A stretch of 64,000 nucleotides of DNA from JBBDYG01 sp040901765. Lineage in GTDB: Bacteria > Planctomycetota > Planctomycetia > Pirellulales > Lacipirellulaceae. The translations under genes and the position numbers were made by a program. Shown one piece after another: positions 42,212 through 50,162 of this stretch. The first letter of the stretch is position 1, and every line of letters begins with the position of its first letter. The stretch covers positions 1 to 64,000 of the forward strand of contig JBBDYG010000111.1 of NCBI GenBank assembly GCA_040901765.1. Direction: 5' to 3'. Below the pieces are notes generated by a model that did not search any database, was not told the DNA's origin, and was given only the letters and a program-made list of their open reading frames with translations.

Positions 42212-43195
42212 TTACGGGGCCTTCTTTTCGTCTTTGCGAATCTGCGCCAAGAGGCGGGTCATGGTGTTGGGATGGACGCCCAGCAGCTTCGCTGCCCGGC
42301 TCTTGTGACCCTGCGTGGAACGAAGGGCCTGCCGGACCGCCGCGCGCCTTAGGCGATCGAGGTCCATAAAGGGGAGCGGTGAATCACCCGTCATGCGACG
42401 GGCCTTCTGAGGCAGGCTCGGCTCGCAATCGAGCACGTACGCTTGCTCAATCACGTGCCCCAATTGCCGAATATTGCCCGGCCATTGGTATTCGCAGAAT
42501 TCGCGCAATAGTTCGGGCGTCGGTCGCCAGACCGGACGCGCGTACTTGGCAGCGAACCGGCGTGAGAAATAGTCGATGAATCGCGGAATGTCCTCGACGC
42601 GCTCGCGCAACGGCGGAACCGCCAATTCGACCATGTTCAGCCGGTAGTACAGATCCTCACGAAACCGACCGGCGGCAACTTCGGCCTCAAGGTCGCGATT
42701 CGTCGCCGCGATTACTTGCACGTTCACCTTGACCGGGTGCGCCGCGCCGACCGGTGTTACTTCAGCCTCTTGCAACACCCGCAGCAACTTCGGCTGCAAT
42801 TCGAGCGGCATTTCGCCAACTTCATCGAGAAACACGACGCCCGCCTCGGCAGCACGAAACACGCCCAAGCTGCGTCCCGCTGCTCCAGTAAAGGCGCCTC
42901 GCTCGTGTCCGAAGAGCTGGCTCTCGGCGAGCGTGACCGTTAGTGCCGCGCAGTTGACCGGTACAAATGGCTTTTCGCGCCGCGAGCTAAGGCGGTGAAG
43001 CGTGCGCGCCCAGATTTCTTTGCCGGTGCCGGTTTCGCCGGTCAGAAGGACCGTACACTCGACCTCGGCCGCGCGTTCGGCGTGCCGTGCAACGCGCGTA
43101 ATTTTCGGATCTTCCCCTAGAACCCACGATTCGGGGTCTTCCGGAGGAAGCTTCACGAGTGATTCAATCGAAGGAGATACTGCCGAAAGCGCCAT
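42212..43195 (-). CDS. Sigma-54-dependent activator without a sensor domain
   Basis: A 327-residue AAA+ activator of RpoN promoters. Walker A is GETGTGKE, the sigma-54 contact loop GAFTGA is intact (HERGAFTGAAGR), Walker B is VVFLDEVGEM, the Arg fingers follow in FREDLYYRL and a Fis-type DNA-binding helix-turn-helix closes the protein (KSRAAKLLGVHPNTMTRLL). Only about 30 residues precede the AAA+ domain, so there is no receiver, PAS or PrpR-type sensory module. It is divergent from prpBCD, the position PrpR takes in enterobacteria, so regulation of propionate genes is plausible. Upstream of ilvHC on the same strand. Confidence 0.9.
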   Translation of the reverse strand: MALSAVSPSIESLVKLPPEDPESWVLGEDPKITRVARHAERAAEVECTVLLTGETGTGKEIWARTLHRLSSRREKPFVPVNCAALTVTLAESQLFGHERGAFTGAAGRSLGVFRAAEAGVVFLDEVGEMPLELQPKLLRVLQEAEVTPVGAAHPVKVNVQVIAATNRDLEAEVAAGRFREDLYYRLNMVELAVPPLRERVEDIPRFIDYFSRRFAAKYARPVWRPTPELLREFCEYQWPGNIRQLGHVIEQAYVLDCEPSLPQKARRMTGDSPLPFMDLDRLRRAAVRQALRSTQGHKSRAAKLLGVHPNTMTRLLAQIRKDEKKAP

Positions 43196-43806
43196 TACTT
43201 CTCTGCTCCACGCCGTCACCCTGGCCGCGTGCAATCGCGGTCCAGAAGCCGACCGGCGTTCAGACGCCAAACGGCCAAGCCCACCCCGGGCTGGCAGTCT
43301 AGCTATTTGTCCGATTCACTAGCGTCCCAACCTAGTTCTAAATGCAAAACCCGAAACGATTTGTACCGTCTCGAAAGCCCTTGCCCGACCTACTCGCATT
43401 GTAATTGCCCTTAGCGAATAACTCAACAATCCGGACCGGCGGACTAGGGAAAGCTGCCGAAGAAGTGCCACATTTCCTGAAAATACCGGTGAACCCGGGC
43501 ACTGGACGGCCGAAGCCCGGAATTGCATTTCTCGGACCCACCGCATCCTGAACCTCTGACCCCGCGGGAGTTTTGTCCCGCGTTCCGGCCAACTTGGCAG
43601 CGCGCACAACGTGGCCGAATGGTAAAATCCTCGATAATTACGCCAATTGGTCGCCGCGCGACCAAGTGGTTTTCCGGTCAAAATTCAGCCCTGGCCGCCG
43701 ATCCGGAGCCCCCTAACCCACCACGGTGGGGTTTCCCAAACTTGAGAATCAGGCGATTTGCGTTACGATGACGGCTCGAAACCTGTGACCTTTCCGGCGT
43801 AAAATC
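43196..43806. other. Long divergent spacer upstream of prpB and the sigma-54 activator
   Basis: No gene or repeat found over about 610 bases. On the minus strand at 43456-43470 the sequence TGGCACTTCTTCGGC has the invariant GG and GC of a sigma-54 promoter at the correct spacing but lacks the TT before GC; it would fire toward the activator. No convincing sigma-54 site faces prpB. Confidence 0.3.
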
Positions 43807-44709
43807 ATGCCCCTTCCTTCTCCCGGCGAACGACTTTGGTCGGCCCTGGCTTCCGAAAACCCGCTGCAGGTCGTCGGGACGGTCAATGCCGCCGCGGCCA
43901 TGCTCGCGGAGCGTGCTGGTTTTCGTGCAATCTACCTGTCGGGGGCGGGGGTGGCCAACGCGTCATTCGGCCTGCCCGATCTGGGGATCACCCATTTGGG
44001 CGACGTCTGCGAAGACATCCGCCGCGTTTCGGGCGCAACAAACCTGCCGCTGTTGGTCGATGCCGACACTGGCTTTGGCGGTGCTCTGGCGATTACCCGC
44101 ACGGTGAAGGAAATGGCCCGTGCCGGTGCGTCCGGAATGCATCTGGAAGATCAGGTGTTTCAAAAACGCTGCGGCCATCGTCCCGGAAAGACACTTGTGG
44201 AGGCCGACGAGATGGTCGATCGCATCAAAGCTGCTGTGGACGCGCGGGCCGATTCCCGTTTTGTGATCATGGCACGCAGTGATGCGCATGCGGTCGAAGG
44301 GCATCAAGCCGCGATCGAACGCTGCGCGCGCTACGTGGAGGCAGGCGCCGACATGATCTTCGCCGAAGCGCTAACAACGCTCGATGAATATCGCGAGTTC
44401 ACCAGCGCGATTCGGGTGCCGGTGCTTGCCAACGTGACCGAGTTCGGCAAAACTCCCCTGTTCACGCTCGCGCAACTTCAAGAGGCGGGGGTGCGGCTGG
44501 CGCTCTACCCCCTGTCGGCGTTTCGCGCCATGAACCGGGCCGCGGAGCGGGTCTATAGCGCCATTCGGCGCGATGGGACGCAACAGGGCGTGGTCGATTC
44601 GATGCAAACCCGCGACGAGCTGTACGACGTTCTCGACTATCACCGTTTCGAGCAGATGCTCGAGCGGTTTCAAACGGCAAATTCACCGGAAGCAAAGGGA
44701 AAGAGGTAG
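43807..44709 (+). CDS. prpB: 2-methylisocitrate lyase
   Basis: Last step of the methylcitrate cycle: splits 2-methylisocitrate into pyruvate and succinate. The 300-residue product has the isocitrate lyase/PEP mutase fold, with metal ligands in LVDADTGFGG (Asp85, Asp87) and the catalytic loop KRCGH (120-124, Cys122), which distinguishes lyases from PEP mutase. A long family-typical region HLEDQVFQ precedes it. It is the first gene of prpBCD, with a two-base gap before prpC. Confidence 0.95.
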   Translation: MPLPSPGERLWSALASENPLQVVGTVNAAAAMLAERAGFRAIYLSGAGVANASFGLPDLGITHLGDVCEDIRRVSGATNLPLLVDADTGFGGALAITRTVKEMARAGASGMHLEDQVFQKRCGHRPGKTLVEADEMVDRIKAAVDARADSRFVIMARSDAHAVEGHQAAIERCARYVEAGADMIFAEALTTLDEYREFTSAIRVPVLANVTEFGKTPLFTLAQLQEAGVRLALYPLSAFRAMNRAAERVYSAIRRDGTQQGVVDSMQTRDELYDVLDYHRFEQMLERFQTANSPEAKGKR

Positions 44710-44711
44710 TA

Positions 44712-45836
44712 ATGGCAGCGGAGACCAAGACGACGGGGTTACGGGGAACAGTCGCCGGAACGACTTCGATTTGCACCGTCGGCGCCGGCGGCGACGGATT
44801 GCACTATCGCGGTTACAGCGTCGAAGATCTGGCCGAGCAGTCCGTTTTCGAGGAAGTAGCCCACCTATTGCTGTATGGCAAACTGCCCAATGCCGCCGAG
44901 CTTGCCCAGTACCAGCAGCGCTTGCAGCGGATGCGCACCCTTCCGCCGGCGCTTTGCGAAGTACTCGAGCGCATCCCGGCCGCGGCCCACCCGATGGACG
45001 TGCTTCGCACCGGCTGCTCGATGCTCGGCACGATCGAGCCGGAGGAAAGCTTTGCGCGGCAAGACGAGGTCGCCGACCGATTGTTGGCCACGCTTCCATC
45101 GATGTTGGGCTATTGGTATCGATTCACTACGAGCGGCGAGCGCATCGACACGGCCACGCCCGACCCGACCATCGCCGGCCAAATTTTGCGAATGATTACC
45201 GGCGTCGCGCCGAGCGAGGAGCACCGGCGCTACATGGAAGCTTCGCTCGTGCTGTACGCCGAGCACGAATTCAACGCCTCGACGTTCACGGCACGAGTCA
45301 TCTCCGCTACGCTGTCGGACCTCTATTCCGCGGTAACGGGCGCGATCGGCGCATTGCGGGGACCGCTCCACGGCGGCGCTAACGAAGCCGCCATGGAACT
45401 GGTTGAGCGATTTCGCACGCCGCAAGAAGCCATTGACGGCGTGAAGCAGATGCTGCAGCGAAAAGAAAAAGTGATGGGCTTCGGCCATGCCGTTTACAAA
45501 GAGCGCGACCCGCGCAATGCGATCAACAAGCGATGGTCGCAGCAGCTCGCGAAGGGAGCCAGCGACGGCCATTTGTACGAAGTATCGGAAGCAATTGAAA
45601 AGCTGTTGTGGGACGAGAAGCGGCTGTTCGCCAATGCCGACTTTTTTAGCGCTTCGGCCTATCACTTCGTCGGCATCCCGACGCCGCTGTTCACGCCGCT
45701 GTTCGCCTGCGCCCGCGTCAGCGGCTGGTGCGCCCACGTAAAGGAGCAGCGCGCCGACAATAAACTCATCCGCCCCGCCGCCGACTACATCGGCCCCACC
45801 CCGCGACCATTTGTTGCACTCGACAACCGAGAATAA
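44712..45836 (+). CDS. prpC: 2-methylcitrate synthase (citrate synthase family)
   Basis: Condenses propionyl-CoA with oxaloacetate. The 374-residue product carries the citrate synthase active-site segments: LRGPLHGGANEAAM, MGFGHAVYKERDPRN and the Asp in NADFFSASAYH. Placement directly between prpB and prpD favours methylcitrate synthase over housekeeping citrate synthase, though such enzymes often accept both substrates. Start ATG lies two bases after the prpB stop region. Confidence 0.93.
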   Translation: MAAETKTTGLRGTVAGTTSICTVGAGGDGLHYRGYSVEDLAEQSVFEEVAHLLLYGKLPNAAELAQYQQRLQRMRTLPPALCEVLERIPAAAHPMDVLRTGCSMLGTIEPEESFARQDEVADRLLATLPSMLGYWYRFTTSGERIDTATPDPTIAGQILRMITGVAPSEEHRRYMEASLVLYAEHEFNASTFTARVISATLSDLYSAVTGAIGALRGPLHGGANEAAMELVERFRTPQEAIDGVKQMLQRKEKVMGFGHAVYKERDPRNAINKRWSQQLAKGASDGHLYEVSEAIEKLLWDEKRLFANADFFSASAYHFVGIPTPLFTPLFACARVSGWCAHVKEQRADNKLIRPAADYIGPTPRPFVALDNRE

Positions 45837-45838
45837 TC

Positions 45839-45991
45839 TTAGCCACGGATCAGCACGGATGAAACACGGACAATTGAGCTATTAGCTGTCAGCCGTAAGC
45901 TATCAGCCAGAATACGAACTGCTCTGGCTAAAAGCTGACAGCTAATGGCTAACAGCTCATCCGTGTTTCATCCGTGCTGATCCGTGGCTAA
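45839..45991. repeat. Perfect 32-base palindrome with another palindrome nested in its loop
   Basis: TTAGCCACGGATCAGCACGG... (45839-45870) is exactly complementary to 45960-45991. Its loop holds an imperfect palindrome of a different family (45876-45958, GAGCTATTAGCTGTCAGCCG with TGACAGCTAATGGCTAACAG). It sits in the prpC-prpD spacer, ending nine bases before the prpD ATG. Confidence 0.92.
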
Positions 45992-46000
45992 TTTGTAACT

Positions 46001-47464
46001 ATGCACGAGTTCGATCCACGATCGGCGCAGCGTCCTGAGCCGGATCAGGTGTTGGTCGAGATCGCAGACTACGTTTGTAGTCAGCCGTCATTCACTCCCT
46101 TAGCCTACGAGACGGCGCGGTACTGCCTGATGGACTCACTCGCCTGCGCGATGCAGGCGCTCGATTATCCGGCCTGCACCAAGCTACTTGGGCCGGCGGT
46201 GCCAGGCGCGACGCTCGCCGGGGGGGCGCGGGTGCCGGGGACCGGTTGGGAACTAGACCCTGCGACCGCGGCCTTCAATATCGGCGCGATGATTCGTTGG
46301 CTCGATTTCAACGACACCTGGCTGGCAGCCGAGTGGGGCCATCCGTCGGATAATCTCGGCGCCATTCTCGCGGTGGCCGATTACCTTGGCCGGCAAGGCG
46401 AGCATCCGCTCGTCATGCGCGACGTGCTGACGGCGATGATCAAGGCGTATGAAATCCAGGGCGTGCTCGCGCTCGAAAACGGTTTCAACCGCGTCGGAAT
46501 CGATCATGTTCTGCTCGTGCGAATCGCATCAACCGCCGTGGCGACCCAACTGCTCGGCGGCGACCGCGAGCTGGTAATGAACGCGGTGTCGAACGCCTGG
46601 ATCGATGGCGGGGCGCTTCGCACCTATCGTCACGCGCCCAACACCGGCTCACGCAAAAGTTGGGCGGCGGGCGATGCCTGCGCACGCGCCGTGCGACTGG
46701 CGTTCATGACGCTGCGCAGCGAAATGGGTTATCCATCCGCGCTGACTGCCCCGAAGTGGGGTTTCTGCGACGTGCTATTCGGCGGCCGACCGATCGCACT
46801 TCCGCAGGCCTTCGGCAGTTATGTCATAGAGAACATTTTGCTCAAGATTTCTTATCCGGCGGAATTCCACGCCCAGACTGCCGTCGAGGCGGCGATCGAG
46901 TTGCACCCACAGATAATCGGCCGCGTCGATCAGATCGAGCGCGTCGTTATCGAGACGCAAGAGCCTGGCGTGCGAATCATCGATAAGACGGGACCGCTCG
47001 ATAATCCCGCCGATCGCGATCATTGCATTCAGTACATGGTGGCAATTCCGCTACTGTTCGGTCGGCTCACCGCCGCCGACTATGAACAGGGCGTCGCCGT
47101 CGATCCGCGCATCGATGAACTGCGAGTGAAAATGGAAGTCCGCGAAAACGTTTCGTTCACGCAGGATTATTACGAAGCCGACAAACGCTTTATCCCCAAT
47201 GCCGTGCAGGTGTTCTTCGAGGACGGTTCGTACACCCCGCGCGTGCAAATCGACGCGCCCCTGGGCCATCGCTTGCGGCGGGCGGAGGCGATCCCGCTAC
47301 TGTGGGACAAGTTCAATACCAGCCTCGAGCCAAAACTATCGACGAAGCAGTTTCACGAGTTGCGAAAGGCTTTCGAGGACCGCCAGCGGCTGAGCGAGAT
47401 GCCCGTTAGCGATTTTATGGCGATGCTATGGCGGCCCGGCGTGACCGAAAGCATTGCGCCATAA
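46001..47464 (+). CDS. prpD: 2-methylcitrate dehydratase
   Basis: MmgE/PrpD-family enzyme that dehydrates 2-methylcitrate to 2-methylaconitate, cofactor-independent. The 487-residue product has family segments LMDSLACAMQALDYPACTKL, IRWLDFNDTWLAAEWGHPSDNLG, SNAWIDGGALRTYRHAPNTGSRKSW and KISYPAEFHAQTAVEAAIEL. The separate hydratase activity needed afterwards may come from aconitase. Separated from prpC by a nested palindrome that leaves little room for a ribosome-binding site. Confidence 0.95.
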   Translation: MHEFDPRSAQRPEPDQVLVEIADYVCSQPSFTPLAYETARYCLMDSLACAMQALDYPACTKLLGPAVPGATLAGGARVPGTGWELDPATAAFNIGAMIRWLDFNDTWLAAEWGHPSDNLGAILAVADYLGRQGEHPLVMRDVLTAMIKAYEIQGVLALENGFNRVGIDHVLLVRIASTAVATQLLGGDRELVMNAVSNAWIDGGALRTYRHAPNTGSRKSWAAGDACARAVRLAFMTLRSEMGYPSALTAPKWGFCDVLFGGRPIALPQAFGSYVIENILLKISYPAEFHAQTAVEAAIELHPQIIGRVDQIERVVIETQEPGVRIIDKTGPLDNPADRDHCIQYMVAIPLLFGRLTAADYEQGVAVDPRIDELRVKMEVRENVSFTQDYYEADKRFIPNAVQVFFEDGSYTPRVQIDAPLGHRLRRAEAIPLLWDKFNTSLEPKLSTKQFHELRKAFEDRQRLSEMPVSDFMAMLWRPGVTESIAP

Positions 47465-47601
47465 GTAGTAACGCCGGCGCCGGCGATGACCGCCGACAGG
47501 TTCGCTTTGAATTTCCAATCAAAGTCTGCCCAAGAGAAAATCGCCGAATGGCCCCTCGTCTCAGAAAAACTACTTTTTCCTCAAAAAGTGCGAACAAACT
47601 G
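47465..47601. other. Spacer after prpD
   Basis: No gene recognised. The whole region to the next CDS is about 460 bases and contains only the promoter candidate noted separately. Confidence 0.35.
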
Positions 47602-47630
47602 TTGCATTCGGTTTGGCGCAGTGCTACGAT
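47602..47630 (+). promoter_or_regulatory. Candidate promoter upstream of a PEP-CTERM gene
   Basis: TTGCAT and TACGAT are separated by exactly 17 bases (four of six matches each). It would give a ~290-base leader before the PEP-CTERM gene. Confidence 0.3.
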
Positions 47631-47925
47631 CCTCAGAGTCAGAGTTCTTCAGTTCCCTCCGTGCCGAAAGGCACGCCAACACGGGCGATCGCCCGGCCCC
47701 ACTTTTCTCCTTCCTTTTCGTCGCGTCGGTGAAAGCCGAGCTCGTCTGAATCGCTTTTGATGTGCCTTACCGCGCGCTATTTGCGCCGCGAGGCGATCGC
47801 TAGCAAGCTTTGATTACTTATCCCACCGAATCGAACGCCACACGAACGGTCGCAGCCGAGCCATCGCATTGCGCGTTCCTACTCTTCCTCGTCGGCTGAA
47901 TGGTGCTAATGGAGGCACAAAACCC

Positions 47926-48708
47926 ATGTTGCGCAAATTTCGCGTCGCGTTTCCTTGTGTCGCTTCAGCGTGTATTGGCGTGCTGCTCGTGGCCAGCGGC
48001 GCCCACGGCGTAACCACAAGCTGGTTGACGATCACTGGCAATGGACCCAACGACGACCCACTCATCAGTTCGCATCTGCTGACGCTTCCCGGCTACGGCG
48101 GCACGGCCACCGTGACAAAGCTCGGCTCGACAGGTTCAGGCGGGCTTCACCTGAGAAAAATCGCCCATTACGCCCCCGGCACGTTTGCAGCGTACCCGAG
48201 CCAGGGCCTCGACCCCACCGGAGCCGACAATTACGCCATCGTCGGAACGACTTCGGATTCAGGCAATACAGTGACCGCCCGGTTCGATTTCTCGAACCTC
48301 ACCAATGGCTATCTTCCAGCGGGCGCCATTTTCATGGCCATCGACATCGACACGTTCGAATCGATTAACCGCCTGAGTGCGTTCAATGGAGGTCAAATCG
48401 TCACCCCTTGGCTTGCGCTACAAAGCCAGTTTGACACGGACGCCATCACCGACGCATTCACCTTCGCGCCGTTTTCATTCACCGGAGGCGCCTACGACTT
48501 CGGGCCGAACACGATCAACAGCGATGTCCCAGGCCAATACTTCTTAACGACGCAGAATATTACACACATTGAGTTTATCGGTACGGCGGACTTTGGACCG
48601 CGCGGGCCTGCCATCGCATTCGGAATTCACGTACCTGAGCCGACCAGCATCGCGCTACTGGGGCTGTGCTGCGGCGCAATAGCCGTTGGCATTCGCCGGC
48701 GCAAGTAA
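47926..48708 (+). CDS. Secreted PEP-CTERM protein, unknown function
   Basis: A 260-residue exported protein. The signal peptide spans about residues 1-27 (ASACIGVLLVASGAHG). The central part is a beta-rich, Gly/Thr/Asn-rich domain with no known family. The C-terminus is the sorting signal VPEPTSIALLGLCCGAIAVG followed by IRRRK, cut by an exosortase and linked to the cell surface or biofilm matrix. The GGAGG site 11 bases before the ATG fixes the start. Confidence 0.87.
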   Translation: MLRKFRVAFPCVASACIGVLLVASGAHGVTTSWLTITGNGPNDDPLISSHLLTLPGYGGTATVTKLGSTGSGGLHLRKIAHYAPGTFAAYPSQGLDPTGADNYAIVGTTSDSGNTVTARFDFSNLTNGYLPAGAIFMAIDIDTFESINRLSAFNGGQIVTPWLALQSQFDTDAITDAFTFAPFSFTGGAYDFGPNTINSDVPGQYFLTTQNITHIEFIGTADFGPRGPAIAFGIHVPEPTSIALLGLCCGAIAVGIRRRK

Positions 48709-48744
48709 AGCGAAACCTCCGAAGTCAAATTGCGATTTGGAATT

Positions 48745-49974
48745 CTAAGCAACCCCCGGCCCATCGAGGGCTGGGGGTCGGTTCCGAACCGTTGATGCGT
48801 AAAGCATCAACGCTCCCAGCGCGGTGAGGAAAGAAGCGACAACGGCCGTTGGTTCCGGAACCAAAATCGGGTTATTCAACACGCCGTTCATCGCGTAGGA
48901 GCTTGCCCCGAAGTTTGCCGTCCAGATTGCATAGTCGCCTTCGTCGACCGCTCGACTGCGATCTCCGTCAGCGGCAAGTTGGGTCGACGAACCGAGCGTA
49001 TCTCGCCAGACCGTGTAATCGGCGATGTCCACAACCCAATCGCGATTGTAGTCGCCCGCTGGGAGCAACGCCCGCAGCGCTTCCGCTGCGAGCAGCGCGT
49101 GACCGGTCGCGGTGGGGTGTAGATCGTCCCAGAAGAGATAGGAATTCGGCGCAGAAACAATTTGCTCCTCATCGTAATTGCCATCGCCCGGTTCGAGGCC
49201 CGGTGCGGCTGGGTCGGTCACGTTCGCGAATCCAAAGTATGCCGCGTCCGCCACAATTTCATTGAATCGCGCTTCGATATCGAATTGGTAAATCTGAATT
49301 TCCGTTCGAGTTGACGGCAGGCCGTGGAGCATCTCGGCCAGTAATTCATTGAACAACTCGGAGCGAGCATTTATTATGGCTGCTTGCTCCGCATCGCCGT
49401 TGTACTGAGGAGTCAACCCAAGCCGCGGAAGATTCGGCACGAAGAATTGCCGCGCGCCGTCATCGTATAATCGACCAATGTCCGTCGCCAACTGGTTTAC
49501 GGGCGCGTTCAAGTCCGTTTGCCCGCCCACGAGGTCATTCGCACCGGCAAAAACCATGTAGAGTGCGTTGGGATCGGCGGTTCGATTATTCAAAAAATCG
49601 GTCACCTGCTCGTTCACATCTTGAACGAAGAAGGTGCCGGAAGTGCGGGCCCCGCCGAACGCGAAGTTACTTCCTCCCGATCGGCTGGCGGTGCTGGTTC
49701 CCAAGCCGAGAGCAATCGACAGATGCTCGACAAAAACCGGCCCATTGGAAACGCGGCCGTTAAAGTACGTCGGCCCGGGAAATAGTCCGAAGGTCGCGTC
49801 GGTCAAATTGCCAACGTCCGAAAGGCTGTCGCCAAAGACGTACAGTCCTGAGAACGGTCCCGCCAGGGAAGAGGCGGTCAGCCAGCCGTGGACCCCGAGC
49901 GCGATTAACCACATCGGCAATCGGCCAGCGGCTCCTACACGTCGATTGGTGAGTTCCATTAGACTTATTTGCAT
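48745..49974 (-). CDS. Secreted SGNH/GDSL esterase with dockerin-like segment and PEP-CTERM signal
   Basis: A 409-residue exported esterase/lipase. After an N-terminal hydrophobic segment, the GDSL blocks are VFGDSLSDVGN (Ser), FNGRVSNGPVFVEHL, FAGANDL and the Asp/His pair in FWDDLHPTATGHALLA. Residues about 310-362 (GDYNRDWVVDIADYTVWRD, GDRSRAVDEGDYAIW) are two Ca-binding-like dockerin-type repeats frequent in planctomycete surface proteins. The tail VPEPTAVVASFLTALGALML is a PEP-CTERM motif, but it is followed by an unusually long 20-residue hydrophilic end. Confidence 0.85.
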   Translation of the reverse strand: MQISLMELTNRRVGAAGRLPMWLIALGVHGWLTASSLAGPFSGLYVFGDSLSDVGNLTDATFGLFPGPTYFNGRVSNGPVFVEHLSIALGLGTSTASRSGGSNFAFGGARTSGTFFVQDVNEQVTDFLNNRTADPNALYMVFAGANDLVGGQTDLNAPVNQLATDIGRLYDDGARQFFVPNLPRLGLTPQYNGDAEQAAIINARSELFNELLAEMLHGLPSTRTEIQIYQFDIEARFNEIVADAAYFGFANVTDPAAPGLEPGDGNYDEEQIVSAPNSYLFWDDLHPTATGHALLAAEALRALLPAGDYNRDWVVDIADYTVWRDTLGSSTQLAADGDRSRAVDEGDYAIWTANFGASSYAMNGVLNNPILVPEPTAVVASFLTALGALMLYASTVRNRPPALDGPGVA

Positions 49975-50162
49975 ATGATCGTGCGAGCTATTCGGCTATA
50001 AAAAATGATGGTCCATTGTCGGCTGAATGGTACGCGACGGCAAGTTACTGCCAACGAGGCGACTGGTTGGCCCCGGTGCCGTTATCTGCCCGCAGGGGGC
50101 ACGCACCATCGTGTACAATGCTTTCTGCGTTGTAATACATTGATCACGTTGGAGCACACGCT
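49975..50162. other. Divergent spacer upstream of the sulfatase gene
   Basis: Shared upstream region of the GDSL esterase and sulfatase genes. A TACAAT -10-like hexamer at about 50114 faces the sulfatase, without a good -35 partner. Confidence 0.3.

Noticed and set aside
43456..43470. Sigma-54 promoter on the minus strand
   Set aside because: Has GG and GC at the right spacing but lacks the TT before GC and lies ~260 bases from the gene; too weak to list as a feature of its own.
44865..45737. 290-codon open frame antisense to prpC
   Set aside because: Complement of conserved citrate synthase codons; no start signal and no domain.
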